A DNA stretch of 64,000 bases, taken from NCBI GenBank assembly GCA_036558305.1, contig DATBFX010000227.1:1-64000 (forward strand). Reading direction: 5' to 3'. The position numbers and the translations under genes are program-made. Shown one piece after another: positions 50,110-57,292 of the stretch; the stretch's first letter is position 1; the number at the start of each line of letters is the position of its first letter. The notes under the pieces are model-generated. The model did not search any database. It was not told the origin of the DNA and saw only the letters and a list, made by a program, of their open reading frames with translations. Source of the DNA: DATBFX01 sp036558305 (lineage in GTDB: Bacteria > Chloroflexota > Chloroflexia > Thermomicrobiales > UBA6265).

Positions 50110-51294
50110 ATGCCACTTTCCTATCGCGATCTTCTCGCACAAACGAAAGCGGAGATCGACGAGGTCGACGCCGTCGCCGCCTGCGGCCTGCTCGACCGGG
50201 GCGCCCGTGCGATCGACGTCCGCGAACCCGACGAGGTCGAGCAAGGGGCCATCCCCGGCGCCCTCGCCATCCCCCGCGGCTTCCTCGAGGCCCGGATCGA
50301 GGACGCGGTGCGCGACCGCGACGCCCCCATCGTCGTCTACTGCGCCGTCGGCGCCCGCTCCGCCTTCGCCGCCAAGTCGCTCCAGGACCTCGGCTACACC
50401 GACGTCGCCTCGCTCGCCGGCGGCTTCGGCGCCTGGAAGGGGGCCGGGCTGCCCTGGAGCGTGCCCACCAAGTACACCGCCGAGCAGCGCCGCCGCTACT
50501 CCCGCCACTTCCTGCTGCCGGAGGTCGGCGAGGAAGGACAGCGCAGGCTCCTCGACGCCAAGGTCCTCCTGATCGGCGCGGGTGGCCTCGGCTCCCCCGC
50601 CGCGCTCTACCTGGCGGCGGCGGGCGTCGGCACGCTCGGGGTGGTCGACGACGACGTGGTCGACGACTCCAACCTGCAACGGCAAGTGCTCCATTCCACC
50701 GACCGCATCGGAATGCCCAAGGTCGAGTCGGCGCGGCTCACGATCGAGGCGCTCAACCCCGACGTCAAGGTCATCGGCCACGAGATGCGATTGAGCAAAG
50801 ACAACGCGCTCGACACCATCGCGGGCTACGACATCGTCCTCGATGGGGCGGACAATTTCCCGACTAGATACCTGATCAACGACGCCTGCGTGCTGCTCGG
50901 CAAACCGAACGTGCACGGCGGCGTCGCCCGCTTCGACGGTCAGGTGACCGTCTTTTCGACCGCCGATGGACCCTGCTACCGCTGCCTCTTCCGCGACCCG
51001 CCCCCGCCGGGACTCGCCCTCAATTGTGCCGAGGCCGGCGTCCTCGGCGTCCTCCCCGGCGTGATCGGGATGCTGCAAGCCACCGAGGTGATCAAGCTGA
51101 TCCTCGGCATCGGCGAGCCCCTGATCGGCCGCCTCCTCACCTACGACGCCCGCGATCTCAGCTTCCGCGAACTCCGCATCCGCCGGGACCCGACTTGTCC
51201 GATGTGCGGCCCAGATCGCCCGACGTCGCTCGACGACATCGAGTACAGCGAGGTGTCGTGCGCGGTGCCGGTGGCGGCTCTGGCAGGCGTCTGA
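50110..51294 (+). CDS. Rhodanese-MoeB/ThiF fusion (sulfur-carrier adenylyltransferase)
   Basis: 394 residues. An N-terminal rhodanese domain (DRGARAIDVREPDEVEQG, active-site loop VYCAVGARSAFAA with Cys) precedes an E1-like ThiF/MoeB domain: LLIGAGGLGSPAALYLA for ATP, CYRC and CPMC for zinc, and LNCAEAGVLGVLPG with the catalytic Cys. It activates the C-terminus of small ubiquitin-like sulfur carriers (MoaD, ThiS or CysO) and may transfer sulfur. Domain order is the reverse of MoeZ, where rhodanese is C-terminal. ATG 50110. Divergent from the RecQ gene. Confidence 0.9.
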   Translation: MPLSYRDLLAQTKAEIDEVDAVAACGLLDRGARAIDVREPDEVEQGAIPGALAIPRGFLEARIEDAVRDRDAPIVVYCAVGARSAFAAKSLQDLGYTDVASLAGGFGAWKGAGLPWSVPTKYTAEQRRRYSRHFLLPEVGEEGQRRLLDAKVLLIGAGGLGSPAALYLAAAGVGTLGVVDDDVVDDSNLQRQVLHSTDRIGMPKVESARLTIEALNPDVKVIGHEMRLSKDNALDTIAGYDIVLDGADNFPTRYLINDACVLLGKPNVHGGVARFDGQVTVFSTADGPCYRCLFRDPPPPGLALNCAEAGVLGVLPGVIGMLQATEVIKLILGIGEPLIGRLLTYDARDLSFRELRIRRDPTCPMCGPDRPTSLDDIEYSEVSCAVPVAALAGV

Positions 51295-51321
51295 AGCGTT
51301 GTTTTGGCGCCGCTCGATAAG

Positions 51322-51350
51322 TTCCGATGGCGACAAATTCGGCGTACAAT
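51322..51350 (+). promoter_or_regulatory. Promoter candidate for the BrnT/BrnA operon
   Basis: TTCCGA at 51322-51327 and TACAAT at 51345-51350, 17 bases apart. Transcription would start near 51357, just before the BrnT ribosome site. Confidence 0.45.
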
Positions 51351-51374
51351 GGAGGCTGATGGAGGTTCGGACGG

Positions 51375-51662
51375 ATGCCCGATTGGTCTCGCTACGGATT
51401 CCACTGGAACGAGGCCATCGTAGAACACATTGTCGACGGGCACGGTGTCTACCCCGAAGAGGTGGAGGAAGTCTTCGCCAATCGCCCGCACGTGGTTCGC
51501 AAGGGCGATCTCTACCACGCCTATGGTCGCACCGAAAATGGCTCCTACTTGACAGTGATCTGCGCCATAGGAGCCGGCACCATCCGTGTCGTCACCGCAC
51601 GCCCGATGGATCGCTCCGAACGGAGGTTGTATGGCCGCCACCGCAAAAACGAAGACCCCTGA
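51375..51662 (+). CDS. BrnT-family ribonuclease toxin
   Basis: A 95-residue RelE-fold toxin. The BrnT pattern is clear: FHWNEAIVEHIVDGHGVYPE, EEVFANRPHVVRKGD, and RVVTARPMDRSERRLYG. BrnT cuts mRNA and is neutralised by the downstream antitoxin. GGAGG lies 9 bases before ATG 51375. The 3' end overlaps the antitoxin by 32 bases. Confidence 0.88.
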   Translation: MPDWSRYGFHWNEAIVEHIVDGHGVYPEEVEEVFANRPHVVRKGDLYHAYGRTENGSYLTVICAIGAGTIRVVTARPMDRSERRLYGRHRKNEDP

Positions 51663-52038
51663 ACCCACGGTCGAACCACTTGAGTACCCAGAATTCGAGA
51701 CCGAAGAAGATGCGCGCCAGTTTTGGTCGTCCCACAGCACTGCTCCTTATTGGCATCTCATGGAGGAGGTTACGGAGGCCTCACCGCCTGGCCCGGTCGA
51801 ACGACCAACCGGTCCCAGACCATACCCGTATAGCCGCCCAAAGCCCGGCGAAACGACCGAGATTGCAGTGCGGTTGCCAGCCGAGCTCGTTGACGTCATT
51901 CAAGCGCGCGCACGGCGGCGCGCCATTTCGCTCGATTTGCTCCTTACCGAGTGGCTCGGCGACCGGATAAAGGAGGAGCGACGCCGGCTGCACGGGGATC
52001 TCGATCTTCCCGCGGACGCAGAACGTCCTTTCCGATAG
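51631..52038 (+). CDS. BrnA/CopG-like ribbon-helix-helix antitoxin
   Basis: 135 residues from ATG 51631, with GGAGG 4 bases upstream inside the toxin gene. DARQFWSSHSTAPYW is a common BrnA/CopG linker; the C-terminal RHH domain is AVRLPAELVDVIQARARRRAI and SLDLLLTEWLGDRI. It binds BrnT and represses the operon promoter. The RHH at the C-terminus (not N-terminus) is the BrnA arrangement. Confidence 0.82.
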   Translation: MAATAKTKTPEPTVEPLEYPEFETEEDARQFWSSHSTAPYWHLMEEVTEASPPGPVERPTGPRPYPYSRPKPGETTEIAVRLPAELVDVIQARARRRAISLDLLLTEWLGDRIKEERRRLHGDLDLPADAERPFR

Positions 52039-52190
52039 ACACGCGAGCCTCGAGGCAATCCCCCTCGCCTCCCGCACCCCACCCCGCGGGGTTTCCTCTC
52101 GCCCCTTCCCCGGCTATCATCCCGATCGTAGTTCGCCGCGCGCCGCTCGGACCCGACCGGCACGCCCCGCCACGACAGGAGCACTCCTCG

Positions 52191-53882
52191 ATGCTCGGTT
52201 TTCCGCACCCGGACGCGATCGCCTCGCCCGTCGTTTCCCGTTGGCCTCGCCGCCGCCACACCCCGAGTTACGCCCGGCGCGGGATGGTCGCCTCCGCCCA
52301 TCCCCTGGCCACCTCCGCCGGTCTGCGCGTCCTCGCCGACGGCGGCAACGCGGTCGATGCCGCCGTCGCCACCGCCCTCGCCTGCTCCGTCGTCCTCCCC
52401 GCCGCCTGCGGCATCGGCGGTGACCTCTTCGCCATCGTCGCCGATGCCCGCGATGGCTCCGCGGCGAAACCGACCGCCTTCGTCGGCAGCGGCATCGCCC
52501 CGCGCCACACCACCATCGACTTCATGCGCGCGCACGGCGACGACGGCGGTCGCATCTTGGCCCAGCAGGGGCCGCTCTCGCCCTCGGTGCCCGGTCTCGT
52601 CGACGCCGTCTTCTCGCTGCTCGACCGCTTCGGCACCCGTAGCTTCGGCGACCTCGCCGCCGACGCCATCGACTACGCCGGCAACGGGTTCCCGATCTCC
52701 GTCCCCGGTGCCACCTCGATCGCCAACAACGCCCGCCTCCTCGGCCGCTTCCCCGCCTCCGCCGCCGTTTTCCTCCCCGGCGGTCGCCCGCCCACGCCCG
52801 GCTCGCTGTTCCGCCAGCGCGATCTCGCCAAATCGATCCGCCTGATCGCCGACGGCGGTCGCGACGTCTTCTACCGGGGCGAGCTCGCCCAACGGATCGG
52901 CGATTTCCTCACCGCCAACGGCGGCGTCCTCGCCGCCGACGACTTCGCCGACCACGAGACGATCGTCGGTCCGCCGCTGACCACGACCTACCGCGGTTAC
53001 AACGTCTACCAGACCGGTCTCCCCACCCAGGGGTTCCTGCTCCTCGAAGCCCTCAACATCGTCGAGCACGACGACCTCGCCAAACTCGGCGTCGACTGCG
53101 CGGACGGCGTCCACCACCTCGCCGAAGCGATGAAACTCGCCTTCGCCGACCGTCTCCGCTACACCGGCGATCCGCAATTCGTCGACAGCCCCCTCGCCAC
53201 CCTCATCTCGAAACCCTGGGCAACCCGCCGCCACGCCACCATCGATCCCGACCGCGCCGCCGCCGACGTCGCCGCCGGCGACCTCAAGGCCGGCGACACC
53301 ACCTACCTCTGCACGATGGACGGCGACGGCATGATGGTCTCGCTCATCCTCTCCGTCTCCGCCGGGTTCGGCAGCGGCGTCATCGCCGGCGACACCGGCG
53401 TCCTCCTCAACAACCGCGCCGGTCACTGCTTCAGCCTGGTCGAGGGGCACCCCAACATCTTCGCGCCGGGCAAGAAGACGATGCACACCCTCAATTGCTA
53501 CCTGATCGCCGCCCCGGACGGCACCCCGATCCTCGTCGGCGGCACCCCCGGCGGCGACAGTCAACCCCAGTGGAATCTGCAAACGATCTGCTCGCTGGTC
53601 GACGCCGGCCTCGACGTCCAGGCCGCCGCCGAGATGCCCCGCTGGTCGGTTTGGCCCGGCACCTACCCGATCGAGGTCGACCACCGCCCCTTCGAACTGC
53701 GCATCGAAGACCGCTCCGGCGAGGCAACCCTTGCCGACCTCGCCAACCGCGGTCACCGCGTCGTCGCCGGCGGTCCCTGGACCCAGGGCGGCGCCGTCCA
53801 ACTCATCGCCCGCGACCCCGAGACCGGCGCCCTCGCCGGCGGCTCCGACCCCCGCGGCGAAGGGATGGCGCTCGGCCTCTGA
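52191..53882 (+). CDS. Gamma-glutamyltransferase-family protein
   Basis: Ntn-hydrolase of the gamma-glutamyltranspeptidase family, 563 residues. GMVASAHPLATSAGLRVLADGGNAVDAAVATALA is the start of the large subunit; KAGDTTYLCTMDGDG holds the Thr for autoprocessing (family THxFVVD motif reads TTYLCTM), then GSGVIAGDTGVLLNNRAG and GGTPGGDSQPQWNLQ. No signal peptide, which is unusual, as most GGTs are exported, so it may be the cephalosporin/glutaryl acylase-like cytoplasmic branch. ATG 52191 follows AGGAGC by 8 bases. Confidence 0.88.
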   Translation: MLGFPHPDAIASPVVSRWPRRRHTPSYARRGMVASAHPLATSAGLRVLADGGNAVDAAVATALACSVVLPAACGIGGDLFAIVADARDGSAAKPTAFVGSGIAPRHTTIDFMRAHGDDGGRILAQQGPLSPSVPGLVDAVFSLLDRFGTRSFGDLAADAIDYAGNGFPISVPGATSIANNARLLGRFPASAAVFLPGGRPPTPGSLFRQRDLAKSIRLIADGGRDVFYRGELAQRIGDFLTANGGVLAADDFADHETIVGPPLTTTYRGYNVYQTGLPTQGFLLLEALNIVEHDDLAKLGVDCADGVHHLAEAMKLAFADRLRYTGDPQFVDSPLATLISKPWATRRHATIDPDRAAADVAAGDLKAGDTTYLCTMDGDGMMVSLILSVSAGFGSGVIAGDTGVLLNNRAGHCFSLVEGHPNIFAPGKKTMHTLNCYLIAAPDGTPILVGGTPGGDSQPQWNLQTICSLVDAGLDVQAAAEMPRWSVWPGTYPIEVDHRPFELRIEDRSGEATLADLANRGHRVVAGGPWTQGGAVQLIARDPETGALAGGSDPRGEGMALGL

Positions 53883-53893
53883 CCCCCAAAGTG

Positions 53894-54011
53894 ACGAGCT
53901 ACGAGCTTCGAGCTTCGAGCTTGACGCCCGTGCGAAGCTCTGTCGGCTCTTCGGCACACGCGTTCGTTGGCGGAACAAGCTCGAAGCTCGTAGTTCGTAG
54001 CTCGTAGCTCG
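53894..54011. repeat. Heptamer repeat in inverted pair between two genes
   Basis: Four units of ACGAGCT/TCGAGCT (53894-53922), a 54-base spacer (53923-53976), then five units of AAGCTCG/TAGCTCG/TAGTTCG (53977-54011), the reverse complement with a few changes. It lies 12 bases after the GGT stop. Confidence 0.88.
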
Positions 54012-54168
54012 ATACCCGGACGTAGCCTTTCTCACGCGGCTTTCAAATCAACCGCTCAGGTTCGGTCCGCGTAATGGAAGTGGGCCGGCGGCAGCGGCTG
54101 ACGCGCTCGCCGACCCGTTGCCGGCCGCGTGGTCGGCAACGTCGTGTCTGAGCGAGGAGTTTTGATTC

Positions 54169-55020
54169 GTGACGCGAATCGGATCGCGGTTGTTGGCAGT
54201 CGGTTTGCTTGTCGCTCTGTTTGTCGCTATCGGGGCTCGTCCTGGGCGGGCCGACGAGGGCAACGATAGTCACCCCGCCCACATCCACTCGGGTAGTTGT
54301 GCCAATCTCGGCGACGTCGTCGCGCCACTCTCGAACATCGGTCCGGACAGCCTGGTGAATGGAACACCGATGGCGGGTGCAACGACCGGTTCGGCGTCGG
54401 CCGTGCCGGTCGAGAGCAGCGTCACGACCGTGTCGATGGCCCTCACGGACATCGCCGACGGCAACCACGCGATCAACGTCCACCTCAGCGCCGAAGACAT
54501 CGGCCAGTACATCGCCTGCGGTGACGTCGGTGGCACCATGGCCGGCAGCGCCGATCTGTCGATCGGGATCGCCGAACTCAACAATTCCGGCTACAGCGGC
54601 ATCGCGTTGCTGCACGACAACGGCGACGGCACGACGACCGTCTCCGTCTACCTGACCGAGAAGTCGGAAGAAGCAGCTCCCGCCGGCGGCACGCCCGCGG
54701 CTGCGGCGAACGATGTCGCGGTGACCTTGCACGACTTCACGGTCACCCCGTCGGAGACGACGCTGAAGGCCGGTGTCCCCTACACCTTCACCGTCACCAA
54801 CGACGGTAAGGCGCAGCACGAGTTCGTGATCGAGAAGGCGACCGATGTCGACGTTCCCCTCCAGACGTCCGGTCACCAGGCCGAGGCGGAGGACATCGCT
54901 CCCGGCACCGCCAAGACCTTGCAGTGGACCTTCAGCGAGCCGGGCGAATACCAACTGGCCTGCCACGTCCCCGGTCATTTCGAAGCCGGGATGTTCGTCA
55001 AGATCGAGGTAACCGCCTAA
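54169..55020 (+). CDS. Secreted protein with HPAHIH domain and C-terminal cupredoxin
   Basis: 283 residues. Signal peptide (LLAVGLLVALFVAIGARPGRA), then a domain beginning HPAHIHSGSCANLGDVV and ending INVHLSAEDIGQYIACGDVG, the same domain found at the C-terminus of the 57293 gene. Residues ~175-283 are a plastocyanin-like cupredoxin with copper ligands in HEFVIEKA (His), then CHVPGHFEAGMF (Cys, His, Met). GTG 54169 has GAGGAG 9 bases upstream. Likely a periplasm-side or surface electron carrier or copper-binding protein. Confidence 0.85.
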   Translation: MTRIGSRLLAVGLLVALFVAIGARPGRADEGNDSHPAHIHSGSCANLGDVVAPLSNIGPDSLVNGTPMAGATTGSASAVPVESSVTTVSMALTDIADGNHAINVHLSAEDIGQYIACGDVGGTMAGSADLSIGIAELNNSGYSGIALLHDNGDGTTTVSVYLTEKSEEAAPAGGTPAAAANDVAVTLHDFTVTPSETTLKAGVPYTFTVTNDGKAQHEFVIEKATDVDVPLQTSGHQAEAEDIAPGTAKTLQWTFSEPGEYQLACHVPGHFEAGMFVKIEVTA

Positions 55021-55052
55021 TCCGATCTTGCACGAGCGCCGACGTTCACCAT

Positions 55053-55166
55053 CCCGTCATTCCGAGCCTGTCGAGGAATCTCCCTCCGCCAGAGGCGACA
55101 TGCCAATGAGCTCCACGCCTCCGCTACCGCTCCGGGAGATTCCTCGGCTCCGCTCGGAATGACGGG
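55053..55166. repeat. Compound inverted repeat, REP/MITE-like
   Basis: Outer arms CCCGTCATTCCGAGC (55053-55067) and its complement (55152-55166) enclose inner arms GAGGAATCTCCC (55073-55084) and complement (55134-55145), with about 49 bases in the middle. The GTCATTCCGAGC...GGAATGAC theme is a widespread dispersed bacterial palindrome. Confidence 0.85.
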
Positions 55167-55176
55167 GGCGAGCGCG

Positions 55177-56268
55177 TCATCCGAAGTGGTCGCTCGCCGG
55201 CACCACCAGCGACCTCGGCACCTCCCGCACGTCCGCCAACCCGCACAAGATCATGTCGGTCACCAATTCCTGCCGCAGCAAATCGAACACCCGCGCCACG
55301 CCCTCCTCTCCGGCGGCTGCCAGTCCGTACAGCACCGGTCGCCCGATCAACACCGCCCGCGCCCCCAACGCCAGTGCCTTGAGCACGTCCGTCCCCCGCC
55401 GCACGCCCCCGTCCAGCACCACCTCGGCGTCCCCACCCACCGCCTCGACCACCGCCGGCAACGCATCGAGTGCCCCGACCGCCGAATCGAGTTGCCGCCC
55501 ACCGTGGTTCGAGACCTGGATTGCCATCGCCCCGTGCTCGACCGCCATCCGGGCATCCTCGGGCGCCAGCACCCCTTTCACCACCACCGGCAACTGGGTC
55601 GAGGCCGTCAACCAGGCGAGATCGGCCCACGTGATCGCCGCGTCCCACTTCGCCAGCGCGAAGTAGTTCCCTGCATCGGCCTCCCCGACCCGCGAGAGCA
55701 GATTCGGCATCGTCGTTCCCGGCGGCAGCGCGAACCGGTTGCGCTCGTCCGCCTCGCGCCGCCCCCGCACCGGCACGTCGACCGTCAACGAGATCGCCGC
55801 CGCCCCGGCCGCCTCCGCCCGCCGCACCAACTCCAGGGTCAAACCGCGATCGTCCATCAGGTAGATCTGGAACCACCACGCACCCGCCCGCGCCGCCACC
55901 TCCTCGATCGCGCAGCTCGCCGCGCACGAGAGGCAGAAGATCGTTCCCGCCTCCTTCGCCGCCGCCGCGGTCGCGCACTCGGCCTCGGGGTGGGCAAGCC
56001 GGTGCAGCCCCATCGGCGAGACGAGCACCGGCAAGCGCACCGGTTGCCCCAGCACCGTCGTCGCCGTCGACGGTTCCACGACCCCGCGCATCACCCGCGG
56101 CACCAGCCGCCACCGCCCGAACGCCGCCCGGTTCTCCCGCAGCGACACCTCGTCCTCCGCCCCACCCGCGATGAACTCGAACAATCCCTGCGGCACCACC
56201 GCCCGCGCCGCCGCCTCGTACTCCAGCACATTCACCGGCATGACCGCCGCCCGCTCGTCCATGGCCAT
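55177..56268 (-). CDS. FMN-dependent alpha-hydroxy-acid oxidase/dehydrogenase
   Basis: A 363-residue TIM-barrel flavoenzyme of the lactate/glycolate oxidase family. LPVLVSPMGLHRLAHPEAE is the FMN site, ISLTVDVPVRGRREADERN and LPVVVKGVLAPEDA (Lys) are conserved, and IQVSNHGGRQLD contains the catalytic His; DGGVRRGTDVLKALALGA closes the barrel. It oxidises a 2-hydroxy acid such as lactate. ATG 56268 with GGGAGG 4 bases upstream. Cytoplasmic. The REP-like repeat ends 10 bases past its stop. Confidence 0.92.
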   Translation of the reverse strand: MAMDERAAVMPVNVLEYEAAARAVVPQGLFEFIAGGAEDEVSLRENRAAFGRWRLVPRVMRGVVEPSTATTVLGQPVRLPVLVSPMGLHRLAHPEAECATAAAAKEAGTIFCLSCAASCAIEEVAARAGAWWFQIYLMDDRGLTLELVRRAEAAGAAAISLTVDVPVRGRREADERNRFALPPGTTMPNLLSRVGEADAGNYFALAKWDAAITWADLAWLTASTQLPVVVKGVLAPEDARMAVEHGAMAIQVSNHGGRQLDSAVGALDALPAVVEAVGGDAEVVLDGGVRRGTDVLKALALGARAVLIGRPVLYGLAAAGEEGVARVFDLLRQELVTDMILCGLADVREVPRSLVVPASDHFG

Positions 56269-56425
56269 CCCTCCTCCCTTATGCCGCCACCGATGGCCGC
56301 AATCCTACCCAAGACCCCGTCCCGGTGCTCCCGCCATCTCCCCGTGCGAGCACGACAAACGAATCGGACCGGGGCAATCCCCGGTCCGGTCTCCCATCGA
56401 TCGGTTTCGTTCCGCATTCGGCGGT

Positions 56426-57109
56426 CTACGCCATCGGCGTCTCCGTCGCGTCCGGCGTCCCCTCCGCGCCGTTGTTCGCCCCGCCGAGTCCCGCGGCCTT
56501 TCGTCGCGCCTGCCGCCGCGCCTTCCTGGCCGCACGGCGATCCTGCCGCAGTTGCTTCAGGTCGGCGTAACTCTCGATTCTGAACGCCCGCTCGTCGAAC
56601 GTCGCGGTCTGTTGCCCGGTCGCATCGGCGATCGTCACGTTCAGCGTCAAGGCCGACGTGTCGGCCGCGTCGGTCACGATCCGGGTCGAGAACAGGTTCG
56701 CCGTCCCGTAGTCGTTCGTCGCCGTCAGGTCGCGCGACTGACCGCCCGCCAGCTCGAACTCCTCTTTGATCAGCACCTCGACGTGGCGCTGCCGGCGATC
56801 GGCCAGGATCGTGAACACCCAGAGTTTCACCGGAGACGTCCCGGGGTTCGTCACCGTCAACGTGTAGACGTCGCCCTTGTGCGTCGCCGGCGACGCCGAC
56901 GACCAGAGGTAGCCGTACTGCTCGAGTTTCTCCTTCAGTGTCTGCTTGCCCGCCTCCGGCGTCCCCTCCGCCGGTGCCGGCGTCGCGTCTTGCGCCAGCG
57001 CCCCGCCGATCCCGCTCTTGGCCAGCACCCCGGCCGCCAGCGCCGCCCCCCCGCCGAACAGCACCGATCGCCGGCTCACACCCACCGAACTACAACCAGA
57101 CCCGAACAT
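56426..57109 (-). CDS. Tat-exported protein of unknown function, 227 aa
   Basis: AAGGAG lies 7 bases before ATG 57109. The signal SRRSVLFGGGAALAAGVLA is a clean twin-arginine leader. The mature protein has an Ala/Pro spacer, a beta-rich domain (GDVYTLTVTNPGTSPVKLWV, then NLFSTRIVTDAADTSALTLN) and an Arg/Lys-rich C-terminal helix (KQLRQDRRAARKARRQARRK) before an Ala/Thr tail. No cofactor motif, although Tat export suggests it folds before crossing the membrane. Follows a clear terminator at 57213. Confidence 0.75.
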   Translation of the reverse strand: MFGSGCSSVGVSRRSVLFGGGAALAAGVLAKSGIGGALAQDATPAPAEGTPEAGKQTLKEKLEQYGYLWSSASPATHKGDVYTLTVTNPGTSPVKLWVFTILADRRQRHVEVLIKEEFELAGGQSRDLTATNDYGTANLFSTRIVTDAADTSALTLNVTIADATGQQTATFDERAFRIESYADLKQLRQDRRAARKARRQARRKAAGLGGANNGAEGTPDATETPMA

Positions 57110-57200
57110 CGATTCGCTCCTTCCGTCGTCGTCGTCATCCTCTCGGTGTCACCACCGTTCGCCAACGGAAGGCAGCCTATCGCCCCAATGTAACCCCCAT

Positions 57201-57273
57201 GTAAAACGGAAAGCCGGGACATCGTAGTCCCGGCGTCCGTCGTCTCCCCCTCTCCCGCGCACCGGGAGAGGGG
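57201..57273 (-). terminator. Double hairpin terminator after the large cupredoxin gene
   Basis: The first stem pairs 57247-57257 with 57263-57273 (11 bp); the second pairs 57213-57220 with 57227-57234 (8 bp) and on the minus strand is followed by TTTCCGTTTT, a proper intrinsic terminator. It ends transcription from 59056. Confidence 0.75.
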
Positions 57274-57292
57274 TTGGGGGTGAGGGCCGTCG

